NCBI GenBank assembly: GCA_008694505.1
Contig: VZDJ01000063.1
Span: 3,674,647 to 3,738,646 of the forward strand
DNA from: Cyanoderma ruficeps
Taxonomy: Eukaryota; Chordata; Aves; Passeriformes; Timaliidae
Direction: 5' to 3'
DNA: 64,000 nt
The position numbers were made by a program, and so were the translations under genes. A model generated the notes under the pieces. That model was not told the DNA's origin and did not search any database. It saw only the letters and a program-made list of their open reading frames with translations. This document shows positions 53,153 through 64,000 of the stretch, piece after piece. Within the stretch, counting starts at the first letter, position 1. Each line of letters begins with the position of its first letter.

Positions 53153-53298
53153 ACCAAGCAATCCCTACCTTTAAAATATTTAGAGTTGGTTCTTTGTTTT
53201 TTTTTTTTTTAGTTTGAAGTAGTAAAATCAACCACTGCATCCAGGTTTGCACAGTTCTTCCTCTGCGGTAAAGTGCTAAACCCTCCAGCCTGCCTGGG

Positions 53299-53304
53299 AA
53301 TAAA
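53299..53304 (+). terminator. Candidate proximal poly(A) signal
   Basis: AATAAA 1.66 kb after the stop codon, followed within 30 bases by GTGTTTCATGTAG and a T-rich stretch. It could end a short 3' UTR form. Confidence 0.35.
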
Positions 53305-54853
53305 ACACCGAGTGTTTCATGTAGATATTCTTGCTTTGAGTGGATTCAGGCTGTAGAAAAAGTGTCAGGAGAGCTGGAGAGCCTGCAGGCATGTTTTTAG
53401 CCCCAGGCTCTCTATTTGCAAATGAAACTTTTGTTTATTCCCAGGTAGAATTGCCAAGAGATTCTCCGCAATCTCGCCTTTAATTCTGCTTTGCCTTGGT
53501 TTTTGCTCTTGCTGCTGGTTGAACCTCCAAGGGCTGAGATGTTTGGAGAAAGACGTGAGCTCTCGGTCGTGATCCGGCTCTCTGACCACGCCACACTTTT
53601 AGGTCGGAGCCTGTTGGTTGCTCTGCCTCGATATACCTGGTTTTAGAGGTTGTGCTTCCTCTCCCAGCAGGATGCTCGGGAACCTGTGACCACCAAAAGC
53701 AGAGCACCGTGTCTTTTCCAATCTCCAGGCCCTAAGTAAGGTTTGAACCGCTGGACAATGAATCCTCTAAATCGATAACCAGATATTTCTGAGCTTTAAC
53801 AACGTTGTGTAGGTGGTCTCAAACCATCGGCAGGTTTGCCTCGGGAAGGAGGGAGGGTCTGGCAGAAATGCCCCTCTCTTTCCAGCCTGCACCAGGGCTT
53901 TTTATTGACGTGACGAGTGACCTGACGTAAGAACCTCAACTCTCAGAGTGAGAACTCAACCTTGCTAACAGTATGACTGCGAATTTCTTTTCTTGGGGTG
54001 TGTTTTTAGGGTTTTTTTCCCTAGAACCTGCTCGGATCTGAATTGATTTAATGCCATTCTCCCGCTCGGCAGCGGGGAAAACTCTGCCTGGCTTGGCCAA
54101 CTTCAGCTCGCCGGTCACTCCAGCCGGGCTGCTCCTGACGGACAGGACAAGTGACCCTCGGGGCCGGGGGAGGCGTGGAGGCTCTGTGCTGCCTGTGCCG
54201 TGGCCAACTTGCTCTTCCTTTTGCTCTCACTGCCTCAGCCCCTCGAACAGAGGGTTGCTTTTCCATTTGAGCGCTTTCCAAACGATTTACGACACCCGTT
54301 CGGATGGGCCAGGCGCTGTCTTCAGGCTCTTGAGGTTGCTACCTCAGGACTGTGCCCCATCTTAAGGAGCTCTAGAGGACTTGGAGTGCAGGGCAGGTTG
54401 ACAGAGCACGCTGGCTTGCTGGGTCAGTCTTTTGAGAGTTGTTTTCCTTTTGCAGGTGTTTTGAGCCACTGGGCTTTTCATGGTCTTCGACCTTTAGAGG
54501 CTGGAGCTGCAGCCCTCTCTCTTTCAGCCGTGCACCTGCCACGCTGCTGGAGTGGGAAATCCCGCCCGGGCGCCTCGTGGAAGCAGCTCCTCCCTAAAAC
54601 CATCCTTAACTCCTTTCTCTGCTAGACCGAGTTACCTTCCGATAGACTCGGGCCGTGCTTTGGCTGACTGGCTCGCCTCTTGCTTTGGCAACCTCCTCGC
54701 TTCTCCCAGCCCTTTGGTTTCCATGCCCTTCAGGGTTGCTCCTCTCTCCTCCCGTGGACCTGGAAACATCGAAGCCGTGTCAGACGATGCCCAACACTTC
54801 CCCCATTTCACCCCCGTTTGAACTCCGTGTCGCTTTGGTGGTTTGCAAACACA

Positions 54854-54877
54854 GCTGCTGTTGCTGCTGCTGCTGCT
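54854..54877 (+). repeat. CTG microsatellite, about 8 units
   Basis: GCTGCTGTTGCTGCTGCTGC and further CTG in the sense strand of the inferred 3' UTR, followed by a T-rich stretch. Confidence 0.85.
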
Positions 54878-57800
54878 TCTTCATTTTTTATTTTTATTTT
54901 TTTTTTCCTTTCATGCTGCAAAATATATCTTGATTTTTTTATCTTCCTGGGCCAAACTCTCTTATTTTCTAAGCTGATCTGAGGTAGACAGCTCTTTCTG
55001 TATCAGTAACCGTACGATTCCTCCTTGCACATTGCAAATGTGATGTTCCATTAGGTCCCTTGGCAAATCCTGGCCCACGGTGGAAAAAATGCCTCTGAAT
55101 CACAAGGATATTTGTCCCTGGGCTCTGCTGAGGTGTCAGTATGGGGGTGCCAGCCCAGTTTTGGGGGGTCCTTGCTGGTGCTCCTCCCTGCGAGGTGGCC
55201 ATGGTGGGGATGCTCCAGTGCCAGTTTCATGCTGCCATGGGGGTTGCAGGATTGGGGCACCCTGAGCTGGAGGGGGTGACATGGAGAGGTGGGTACAGGA
55301 TGTCACTGAGATCCTGTGGAAAAGGGGTGGTCCTGGGGTGCTGTCCCTTGGCAGCCCGTCCAAAAATGAGTCCTGGAGCAGGCAGGGGAAAAGGACATGG
55401 AAAGTGCTTTGCCTGCTTTCCAGCAGGACTTGCTGAGCTCTCATCCACGTGTTTCTGAGGTGACTTTGCCGTGCAGCCCCAGCGGCGTTTTGGTTCTGCG
55501 GTGAAGGAAAATGCAAGTTAGTGTCAGGGAGGGGAGAGGGAGCCTTCAGGGCTCGTTTGTGGGGCCCCATTTCTGTGCCTGCCCCTAACAGCACCCACAG
55601 GCACAGGGAGCGATGAGTTTGTGGGATGGGAGAGCTGGAAGGTCCCAGGATCTCTTCCCAGTCTGGACCTCGGCATGGTTTGCAGTCTGCCCCCTGAGCT
55701 GAGAGGCCTCCATGAACCCCCAGGGTGTCTGTGTGGGCAGGGGATGCTTTTCCTGGGAGGATTCTCATTCCTGCTGCCCTGTGCCTGTCGCCTGTGACTT
55801 GCAGGCTGCTTTGGGTGGACTCTAGGCTGTTCATCTGGTGTTTGTCACCTTGTCAGCTGGCTCGGTGCCACCCGCTTTGGAGGAAGGCTGCAGGTGATGC
55901 TGTTTGGATATATAAATGCAAAGGGAATATAAAGGGAATAACAACTTGCTGTACCTGCCTCTGGGAGTGTTGAGGACGCTGGATTTGGGCTCAGCAGCCC
56001 AGGCACGGTCCTGGCAGGGCTTAGTCATGTCTGGTGGCATCCGGACGTGACACACATTCCAGACTCAGTGCTGCTCCCACCTTGCCGTCTGTATTAGGAC
56101 AAAATCCGCCTGGCATTTTGGTTTTTTTTCCTGCTTCAGGCAGTGACGTAGATTTGGTAGTTCTCCGAGTTTTGGGTTGGTTTCAGCTGTGGCTCTTGTC
56201 TGGAGGTATTTTTCCATGAGGCTGGACCTTCAGGGATTTCCACACGTCCCACATGGGCTCGCTGCAGCCCCAGACTGAAGTCAGGGCGTTTTTGGAAGGC
56301 AGTCTTCTCAAGGAACCGGAGTGAAACCCACTGTACATATGAGATATAAATAGATAGAGAAGCATAGGACAAAGGTAGATAGGTTTGCAGAATTCAGTAG
56401 ATTTGCATGTCGGGGTATGTGTGTCTCTAGGGGAGAGTTTAGAGCCGTGCTGGAGCGGGGGATCAGGATGGGCAAAGCGGGGAAGGGGCTGGGAGCAGCT
56501 GCAGCCTGAGGGGAATTTGGGGACGGCGAGGCACCGGCGTGGCCTGCGCTGCAGCCCTGCTGCACACGACAGATCGCTCTGTTTCATCATTTCATCCCCA
56601 GCCTTTAGCTTTGCTTTCTTCATTGTCTGTGACTCACCCCTGGGTAATGGGACGAGCAGGAGGGACAGGTCCTGTGCTCTGCGGGTCCGAGGCACACGGG
56701 GTGTGACACAGGACGCGACGTGGGAGGGGGATGTCACATTGCCTCATCTCTGGTGTCATCGCTTAAAGAAAATGCTGCACCGCGCAGAAACCCTTCCTTC
56801 AAGTCCCTCTAGATGCTGCTCTGGTTACTCGTGTGAAAGCATTTTGCTTTGCTTCTGTTCTTCCCAGAAAAGCGTGAGTCAGAAGGGATGAGAGAGGGAT
56901 ACAGCTAAATTTGTTCCCTGAGCTGAGGAATGCAGCACCGGCTGTGCCAGCCGGCCCCAGCAGTGCCTCCTGGGAGGGACAAGATGTTCTTGACAGTTTC
57001 TTTTTATTTTAAACCTCATTAGCAGGACTTTGAGGATCTGAGGCGGAGAGAGGGTTTGGTCACAGTGATGCCAGAGCTGGGACTGGCCCCAGCCATGGGG
57101 ACAGCCAGATTCAGGCTGGACCCTCACTGCTCTCCCAGAGCCACCCCTGTGCTGTCTGGGCACGGGGTAGCCCTGACAAAAAGCAGGATATGTACTCTCA
57201 TTTCCCCCATTCAGCTTAGTTTTGTTGGGTTTTTGGTTTTTTGGATTTTTTTTTTTTCTGTTTCTGAGTATCTTGACTCCTCTCTGCCCATGTTTGTGGG
57301 AGGGAGAGGTGGGAAGTGCAGTTGTTCCTATTAGAGATCTGTCATGGAGTGCTTGATCCAGGAACTGAGGGCTGGGAAGCAGCGACCAGATTTGGCAACG
57401 CTGGTGCCAGCAAAAGAAGAAACTTAACGTTGCACTTAATTCCCATCGGTTGGCACATTCCCAGCAGGGAGAACCACTGCAGCTGTGGGAAGGCACTGGA
57501 GATGGGAGCCTGTTCCCCTGCCTGGGTGACCGGGATGAGGGCGAGCTGTGTTTGCCCGTTTTCCCCGTTTTTAGGTGTTTTGGCACAGCTGGCTGAGCTC
57601 TTTTCCTCGGCTTTGCGTGGCAGCAGGACGAGCATCCTCAGTCCCGGGGCTCTGACTGACTTTTGATACGTGCATGGATGGAGGAAGGACCTGGGGAGGG
57701 GGTGGGCAGAGACAGGGGGGGCACAGGGGCTGGTCCAGGCTCGGGGGTGTTGGGGGAGGCAAGCATGCGCTGTAGGGGTAGCTGAGGATTTTTATACTGG

Positions 57801-58026
57801 TTGCAGTGGGGTGGGAAATGCAGGATGGAGGGGCCGGAATCCCCCACGGAGGACAGTTTGCCCAGGATTTGGATTTACCATCAAAATGACGCTTTCTCTC
57901 CCGGGAGAGCTTTTATTCTTGTTCTCCTGAGGTTGCAGGGCTGCAAAAGAGGGTGCCCATCTTCCCGGGTCTGAAAGCTCCTTGGATTTCCACCCACTCC
58001 CCCCCCAGCACTTAGATTAAAATAAA

Positions 58027-58046
58027 ACACACACACACACACACAC
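58027..58046. repeat. AC microsatellite, 10 copies
   Basis: Pure AC run directly after an AATAAA, in the inferred 3' UTR. Confidence 0.9.
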
Positions 58047-58120
58047 AAAAAAAAGAGACTTGAGAAATGAGCCCCAGTATCTTTATCTAAAGAAATGATA
58101 TTGGTGTATCGAAACCGCGT

Positions 58121-58128
58121 TGTATATA
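58121..58128 (+). promoter_or_regulatory. Pumilio response element TGTATATA
   Basis: The octamer TGTATATA matches the Pumilio consensus UGUANAUA in the sense strand of the inferred 3' UTR, inside an AT-rich block. Function is inferred from the motif only. Confidence 0.35.
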
Positions 58129-58175
58129 AAATTAAACAAATATATATTTACTCTCTATTTTAGAAGGGGGGGGAG

Positions 58176-58181
58176 AATAAA
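58176..58181 (+). terminator. Candidate intermediate poly(A) signal
   Basis: AATAAA within an AT-rich block (58.08-58.44 kb) that also has AATAAA at 58021-58026 and the Pumilio-type motif TGTATATA. Use would give a 3' UTR of about 6.5 kb. Confidence 0.35.
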
Positions 58182-58339
58182 TATTTAAAATAATTCGTTA
58201 GTAATAGGTGTCAGAAACTTCTGTGCAGCATGAGAGAGGCTGTCAGAGGTGGGGAGAGTCTCGACAGCGGGAGCAGAGCGAGTGTTTTTACATTATATTG
58301 CGCTTCAGCTTCCCTGCCTCTCCATCCACCTATAAATAG

Positions 58340-58395
58340 ACAAAAAAAATATATATACAAATATATATATATATATATAAAAATTATATATATCT
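58340..58395. repeat. AT-rich simple repeat
   Basis: A run of AT dinucleotides (58360-58379) with A-rich and TATA-type flanks. Confidence 0.85.
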
Positions 58396-59035
58396 AAGTC
58401 ACATAGCTGTTTTATTTTTGTATCCATGCCTAGTGCTGTTTGAGCAATACGGTGGCGAGGGAGAGGAGGGCTGGGCCGGGCTGGGGGGTCTTGCAGTGCT
58501 CCAGGGATCTGCCCACTCCGGGCCCGGCGTCACCGCTGTTTGCTGTTTCAATAGGGAAAAACACTAAAAAGGGAAAAAAAAAATCCCGAGATGGGGAAGC
58601 CTGGGCTTGCTGCCAGCTCGCTCAGGTCCGTGGTGAGGTGGTGTTTCCACTGAGGGCTGTCTTGGGCTTTTTTTTTTTTTTTTTTTTCCCCAGAGGAAAA
58701 AGACAAATTTCAGCTCGGGGAGGATGAGGCAGCTGCAGCCTGGGGGGTGGCACAGGTTGGGGACACGCTGTGGGGACAGGGTCCCCACGCTGCTGCCTCT
58801 CTGGGTGCTGTTGGTCACCTGTCCTTGCTGCCCTCAGGAATCTCGAGGGTTTCTGAAACCCTCCTGAGGTTGGTGGAGCCCCTCAGAGCCACCCAGGTGG
58901 CCACAGTGGGATTCTCCCGGCTGGAGCAAGGAACCTTCTCTGTAGGGAACGTCAGGACCTCTCCAGGACTGTCCCTGGCCAGCAGGGGCTTCTGGTGCCC
59001 TGGGGGCTGCTGGTGTCCTCTGGGGCAGGACATGG

Positions 59036-59575
59036 GGCTCTCCCTGTCTGGATGGGTGGGATTTGAAGCTCTGGATGGGATGGGACCTCTCCCTGTCCCA
59101 ATGGATGGGATGTGGGGTTCTCCCTGTCGAGATGGGTGTGAGGCTCTCCCTTTCCCTGTGGATGAGACGAGGGGCTCTCCCCTTCCTTGTGGAAGGGATG
59201 TGGGGCTCTCTCCATCCCTATGGATGTGATGTGGGGCTGTCCCCGTCCCTATGGATGTGATGTGAAGCTCTCCCCATCCCTATGGATGTGATGTGAGGCT
59301 CTCTCCATCCCTATGGATGGGATGTGGGGCTCTCCCCGTCCCTATGGATATGATGTGGGGCTCTCCCCGTCCCTGTGGATGGGATGTGAGGTTCTCCCCG
59401 TCCCTATGGATGTGATGTGAAGCTCTCCCCATCTCTATGGATGTGATGTGAGGCTCTCCCCGTCCCTATGGATAGGATGTGAGGTTCTCCCCATTCCTAT
59501 GGATAGGATGTGGGGATGTCCCCGTCCCTATGGATGGGATGTGAGGCTCTCCCTGTCCTGATGGGTGAGGTGACA
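59036..59575. repeat. 31-bp minisatellite in the inferred 3' UTR, about 17 copies
   Basis: Anchors ATGGATGTGATGTG at 59220, 59251 and 59282 give an exact 31-bp period. The core is TATGGATGTGATGTGAGGCT then CTCCCCATCCC. The first units (59036-59200) are diverged. The sequence is not the same as the 31-bp repeat at 1.6 kb apart from the CCCCATCCC word. Confidence 0.9.
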
Positions 59576-61423
59576 CTGAGCCCTGGCACGGTGGGAACGT
59601 GCTGGGGATATTTGGGGCTTCTCCTGCAGGGCAGTACGGACCCGCCGGACCCCTGCCCCCTTCCCCATGGGCTGTGGGGGGCCCAGGAGCCACTTTGGGA
59701 CTGGGCAACACCAGGGAGCTGCAAACCACCCCTCCGCCTTCGCTGGGGCACCATTTGGGGATTGTCTTTGGGCAGTGGCGACCGGGGCTTCTCTCCCCTT
59801 GGTCCGTGTCCCTCAATCCTGAGCTCTGGGGGGGATCCAGGCGATGCTGTTCGGGCTCGGATGTCCCCAAGGGGACAGTGGCACAGCCCCGCGGTGCTTA
59901 CACCCCTCCGGGGGGCAGGCAGAGGTCCCTCGGCGTGGCCATGTCCTCACGGCTGAGGCTCGAATGTACTCGCGGGATCCGGCCCCGTGTCTCCGTAGGT
60001 GTCACCCGTGTTTTCCATGATATTTCTCTCTTCTTCGTCGGGTCGGGGTGGGGCTGGGGTGGGGGATGTTTCTAATATCCAGCCGAGATTTGTTCAGCAC
60101 CAATTCTCGATATCGAAGCAAAGCATGTTTGATGGGACTAACTTGCATTTATTAGCGGTAATTACATTAAGTGAGTATTTTATATGTTAAAAACAAACAA
60201 ACAAACGGGGAAAAAAAAAAAGGATGTCAGGAGGAAGAGAAGGGATGAGATTTCTCACCTCTCGGTGTCCGGGTTTGGGGGGCTGCCTTGCCCCCCCCCC
60301 GGCGGGGCTTTGGGTATTGCTGGGGGTGGGCAGGGGGGCGGGCAGCTTTCTCCTTTCCCCATCTCCCCTGGAATCACTTACAGAAAAAAAACAGGCAAAG
60401 GAAAGCTAGAAATGTTTACAAAGCACACTTCCCACAGTACCGTTAACCCTCTGGATGCCAAACAGACACATCGGGAGCTGCTCCCTCCCTCCCCGCGCTC
60501 CGGGGCGGGTTTAGGGGCGGCGGCTCCGACAGCATCGTCCCACTTCCCGTGGTTTCTTTGGTTTGGTTTTATTTTATTTTATTTTTGTTTTGGACACCAT
60601 CCCCGCTGCCTCCATCCGCGCACACCTGCTCGGAGCTTGCTTTGCAGGGCGGGCTTTGCTTCCTGCCCCCTCCCAGGCTCTTCCTGCTCGGCTGGGAGCT
60701 GTGGGAAGCGCCTGCCTCTGCTCGGGGAGGTTCTGGCTCGGTGGGAGATGCTGGCACTCACTCCTTGCCCTCCCAGGTGCACTTTAAGGCCAAACTTCTC
60801 TTTTTTTCCCTTCTCTGGGGCTGGCAGAGAGCAGGCAGGGGATGCTCCCGTGGCCCCAGGGGGTGCAGGACCTTCCACAGGCTCTGCAGGCTCCGGTCCC
60901 TCGGCATTTCCCATGTGGGAAAAAGCCCTTTGGAAATCCTGGGAAATGCCCACGTCGCCCTAAGGTTCATCCCTTGGGCATTTGGGGATCACACCTGCAT
61001 GCCAGCTCCTCGGGGGGCAGCCCTGGGTCCGCCCCGGGAGCATCTCCAGCTCTCCCATGGGAGCATCCCTGGCTCCCCGGGGGAGCCCAGACTTTTTAAT
61101 CCCCTTTTAATAGGTTTGTAGACTCTCTGAACCCACGTAGACCTCCATAGGTAGCTCTTGATTTAATCCCCTCCTAACCCCGTAGTGTTTTCCCCTAAGG
61201 CAGGATTTTCTTCCGGACCCAACGCAGTCTCTGGTTGCGTGGGACAACTTTTCCCTCTTTTTAAGAAGAATTTCTTGCCTCTGGATATAAAGACTAGACC
61301 ATCCAACCTCGTTTCCATCTCTTGACTGTCGAGTATTACAATGTATAACACACGTTAGGGTGCTCTTTGGTGCTGTTTCAATGGGAACCAGTGGAACTGA
61401 CTTTTTTTAAAAATAACAATAAC

Positions 61424-61429
61424 AATAAA
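61424..61429 (+). terminator. Candidate late poly(A) signals (61424 and 61878)
   Basis: AATAAA at 61424-61429 is followed by TTCGTTGTCGTGACTTTTGG and long T-runs, a fair downstream element. Another AATAAA is at 61878-61883. Either could end a transcript slightly shorter than the distal form. Confidence 0.35.
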
Positions 61430-62816
61430 AGAAACTTTAGTGCCGCTGGTTCCATAACGTTCGTTGTCGTGACTTTTGGTTTTGGTTTGGTTTTTTTTTT
61501 GCTTTTTCTTTGAAAGTTTTGTTAGGGTTTTGGTTTTTTTTTCTTTTTTTAAAATTCTTTTTTAATTTTTACTAAACAGTGAGTAGCGATCAGCTGCTGG
61601 GTTTCTGTGGCGTTGATTTTAGTGACTGGTGGCTGCTGAGAGCTGGGCGGGCTGTGTCACAACTTGGTGGGATTTGGGATCGAGTCGCTTCCTTTCGGAA
61701 CTGCGCACAGCAAAACGAGCATTGGATGGGAGCCCAGACGGCAACTAGAGGGTTAATTTTTGAACTTTCAGGTATGTTCCTCAGAAGAAAATAATAATTA
61801 AAAAAAAATAAAAAAAAGATAGGAGAAACAAGACACTATTTTTTCAGTAAGCTTTTTTTTTCTGTAAACGATTTACAAATAAATCTGACATGATGGTGCT
61901 GTACCAAAGCCTTATACGAAACTTATTCCGCTCTCTCTATAATCTCTCTGTATCTGTATTGTTGCTCTCGGCCTCCGCCAAGGCCAGGAAATGCCAGCAG
62001 GAGGGACCGGTGGCCGCGCTGGGCCTCGGCATCCCTGGAATTCCCCGGGATGGGAATCGGCATTCCCCGGAATTCCCGGCCCCCCGAGGGGAGGGAAAGC
62101 CAAATTTCAGCATCGCTCCCTATAGGCGTGCGATGAGGGGCACAAACTGGGTGGGATCTCTCACCCCCCAAACTCTCCTTCCGACTGGGTGCTATCCTGC
62201 CCTGGGCAGGGATCCGAGACCTCGCCGGGATCCCCGGGATAACGGCCCGCCGAGCCCCCTCCTCGGGGGGGATTTTACATCTTCCAGCTCAGCCCGACCT
62301 CCGCAGCGCTTAGCCAAGGCAGACCCCTGGCTCTTGCCCTGCGAGCCCTCTCCCAGCCCTTCCCCTGGGGCCGGCCGGGAGCTGGGGCTGCTTTGATAGC
62401 TCTAAGCAATAATCCCACTCTGCCAAGAAAGTTGGGTCCTTTTTGGCTCTTGGACTGTTGTCAGTTAACGAGCAAATGCTAATAAAGCCAACAAAATTAA
62501 TTGGAAGAAACGAGAGTTTGAAGCCCTGCCTTACTGGGAGTAGCTGGTCCCTCGGTCTCTGCCTGTTGGGATTTTAAGGCCTGCTGAGTACTTAATTTAT
62601 CGCCGGTAACATTGCATGTTCATAGATTGACTTCTTGAGTTGATTTTTTATTTTTTTTTTCCCTTCTTTTAATGTACCCACTATAAGAAATTCTGGCAGT
62701 GTTGCAATGTTACGTACAACTAGCCATGCTGTAGGAGAATGATGGGTTTTGGAATCGATTAACTTGCTCCTCATGTAACATTACCCTGCTTCAGAAATGT
62801 TTTGTATTTTGATATA

Positions 62817-62822
62817 AATAAA
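62817..62822 (+). terminator. IGSF9B: Distal poly(A) signal AATAAA
   Basis: AATAAA sits in an AT-rich context (TTTTGATATAAATAAACATT) with an A-run about 10 bases later. Downstream DNA turns GC-rich and G/T-containing. It is the best candidate for the end of the longest IGSF9B transcript. Confidence 0.65.
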
Positions 62823-62840
62823 CATTTGCTAAAAAAAAAA

Positions 62841-64000
62841 AAATTAAATAAATATATCTATAAAAAGGCTTGGTTGCTGTCATTGATTTGGCCGGAGGGG
62901 CTGTGGGGAGGGGGGTGGGCTGCCCCTGAGGTGGTTTTTTTGGGGGATGCTGGGCTGTTCTTTGCCCTAAACATCCCAAGTTGTGTTGCCCCCTGGGGTT
63001 TGCAGCATGTCCCAGCTGGTGCTCCAGGCTGAGGCGGATACTGGGATGGACAGTGATGCTCAGGTCCTGGTTTTGGGCCAGGAGTAGGAGGGGAGACAGC
63101 CCCAGCCTCATCTGACAGGGAGATGATGGACAGCGAGCCTTGTCCCTTGCTGTCCCCTCCCGCATCTTCCCTTTCTCATCCCCCCAGGCCAACCCGCACT
63201 CCCCTCCCCTTTACCGCCTGCCTTTGGAGCTTTGTGCCATCCTTTTTCGCACTGATTCATCCCTCAGGATCATCCCCGGATAATAAAGTCTCTGTGCAGC
63301 CACGGAGCGTGTCCGGGACTGGCGCGATGTCACCGCGCTGTCCCCAGCCTGGCTGGTGGCCGTGCCGCGAGGTGGCGGTGCCGGCTCGGCAGCTCCCGGC
63401 GCTCTCCGGAGGGAGAAGAGGCTGCCTCGACCACCTCCAGCATCGCTGTCCTTGGTCACCCACAGGGCCGGGATGGAGGGATCTGTCTGTCTGTCTGTCC
63501 GTCCGTCTGCTTTTCCTGCTCGGCCGGCCCCNCGAAGTCCCCCCCACCCCCCCAGCCCCCCTGCAAGGTTTTTAGGTGTGGAATGTGTGCTGCCCTCACG
63601 CCCCTCAGCGTGTTGAGCCCGTGCAGCACCCCCAGGGTGGCTCCAGGGTTAAACCCCAGCTGGCAGCTGAACCCCCTCAGTGAGCAGGGGTGCAGCTCAG
63701 GACACCACTGCAGTTTTTGGGTGCCAGCTCGCAGTTAAATCCCTTCTCCAGGGGGGAGCAGGGATGCAGAGAAAGGCTGTTCTCACATCCCTCACCAGCT
63801 GCTCCCCAAAACTGGGGGCTGAGGGAGCCCTGGACCCTGCACACCTCTGCTCTGTCGGTGCAGGGAGCAAGGACCATCCCACCATGGTCCCAGTGAAGTG
63901 TAGAGTAAAAATTGTAAAGCAAGTGTGTTTAATTTCCAGCTGGGACACACATCCCCTCCAAATGGTGCGTACCTGGTCAGGAAAAGGTCCAGGTTTAAAT
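62841..64000. other. Downstream DNA after IGSF9B
   Basis: I see no gene. A TAATAAAGTCTCTGTG at 63281-63296 resembles a poly(A) signal and may end a still longer transcript or another gene. A CTGT/CCGT tetramer run lies at 63483-63509. Base 63532 is an unresolved N next to a C-rich stretch. Confidence 0.5.
63483..63509. repeat. CTGT/CCGT tetranucleotide repeat
   Basis: About six tetramer units, the last ones changed to CCGT. Confidence 0.85.

Larger units (their letters stand above)
11400..62840 (+). other. IGSF9B: IGSF9B gene locus (estimated transcript span)
   Basis: One gene accounts for all convincing coding sequence in the window. The left edge is an estimate: the CpG island with CCAAT and GC boxes at 11.34-11.40 kb suggests transcription starts shortly after 11400. 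The right edge follows the AATAAA at 62817-62822, just before an A-rich stretch. Twenty coding exons with GT-AG borders and compatible phases lie between. The paralogue IGSF9 was considered; the ectodomain and the long Pro/Ser tail match what I remember of IGSF9B. Start and end of the RNA are inferred, the exon chain is read directly. Confidence 0.9.
51639..62840 (+). other. IGSF9B: IGSF9B 3' UTR (inferred, about 11.2 kb)
   Basis: No splice-compatible coding sequence follows the stop. The sequence stays without other genes and becomes AT-rich in blocks (52.0-52.2, 58.0-58.4, 61.4-61.9, 62.4-62.8 kb), as brain 3' UTRs often are. The end is set by the AATAAA at 62817-62822. It contains a MIR, a CTG run, CA and TA microsatellites, a Pumilio-type TGTATATA at 58121-58128 and a 31-bp minisatellite at 59.0-59.6 kb. 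Continuity of the RNA across all this is an inference; the UTR could end earlier at one of several proximal signals. Confidence 0.6.

Overview
This window is vertebrate nuclear DNA, and almost certainly avian. It is GC-rich, with short introns and many GC-rich minisatellites. It carries CR1 LINE 3' ends of the bird type (tails like ATTCTGTG at 29.8, 32.5 and 38.6 kb) and scattered old MIR-type SINEs. The style is that of a bird microchromosome. A songbird is possible from two LTR-like fragments, but I cannot prove it. There are no prokaryotic features, CRISPR arrays or RNA genes that I can support.

The window holds one protein-coding gene, IGSF9B (immunoglobulin superfamily member 9B, a vertebrate relative of Drosophila turtle), complete on the + strand. 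I place 20 coding exons between 11638 and 51638. Every junction has GT-AG ends and the phases chain without a break into a 1434-residue type I membrane protein. The order is signal peptide, five Ig domains, two fibronectin III domains, one transmembrane helix, a basic stop-transfer segment, a long Pro/Ser-rich cytoplasmic tail, a Lys-rich segment and a C-terminal T-L-L that fits a class I PDZ ligand. From family knowledge, IGSF9B is a synaptic adhesion protein of inhibitory synapses.

Layout: 1-9640 is upstream non-coding DNA with a 31-bp minisatellite (1.6-2.2 kb) and a few AT-rich islands. A 1.5-kb minisatellite of 42-bp units (about 9.68-11.17 kb) abuts the CpG-island promoter, which has paired CCAAT boxes and GC boxes near 11.34-11.40 kb. 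Exon 1 carries two short uORFs and the signal peptide. Intron 1 is 7.7 kb. The ectodomain exons run from 19.4 to 37.5 kb, the transmembrane exon is at 38.8 kb, and the 1.6-kb tail exon is at 41.0-42.6 kb. An 8.2-kb intron precedes the last two coding exons (50.9 and 51.4-51.6 kb). An apparent 3' UTR of about 11 kb ends at a strong AATAAA near 62.82 kb and contains a MIR, another 31-bp minisatellite and several alternative poly(A) signals. The last kilobase is downstream DNA with one unresolved base (63532).

I found no new multi-gene system. The most interesting signals concern IGSF9B RNA processing: a candidate alternative last exon right after the transmembrane exon, an array of acceptor-like sites in the minisatellite next to exon 3, two candidate cassette exons in intron 18, and the promoter-flanking minisatellite.
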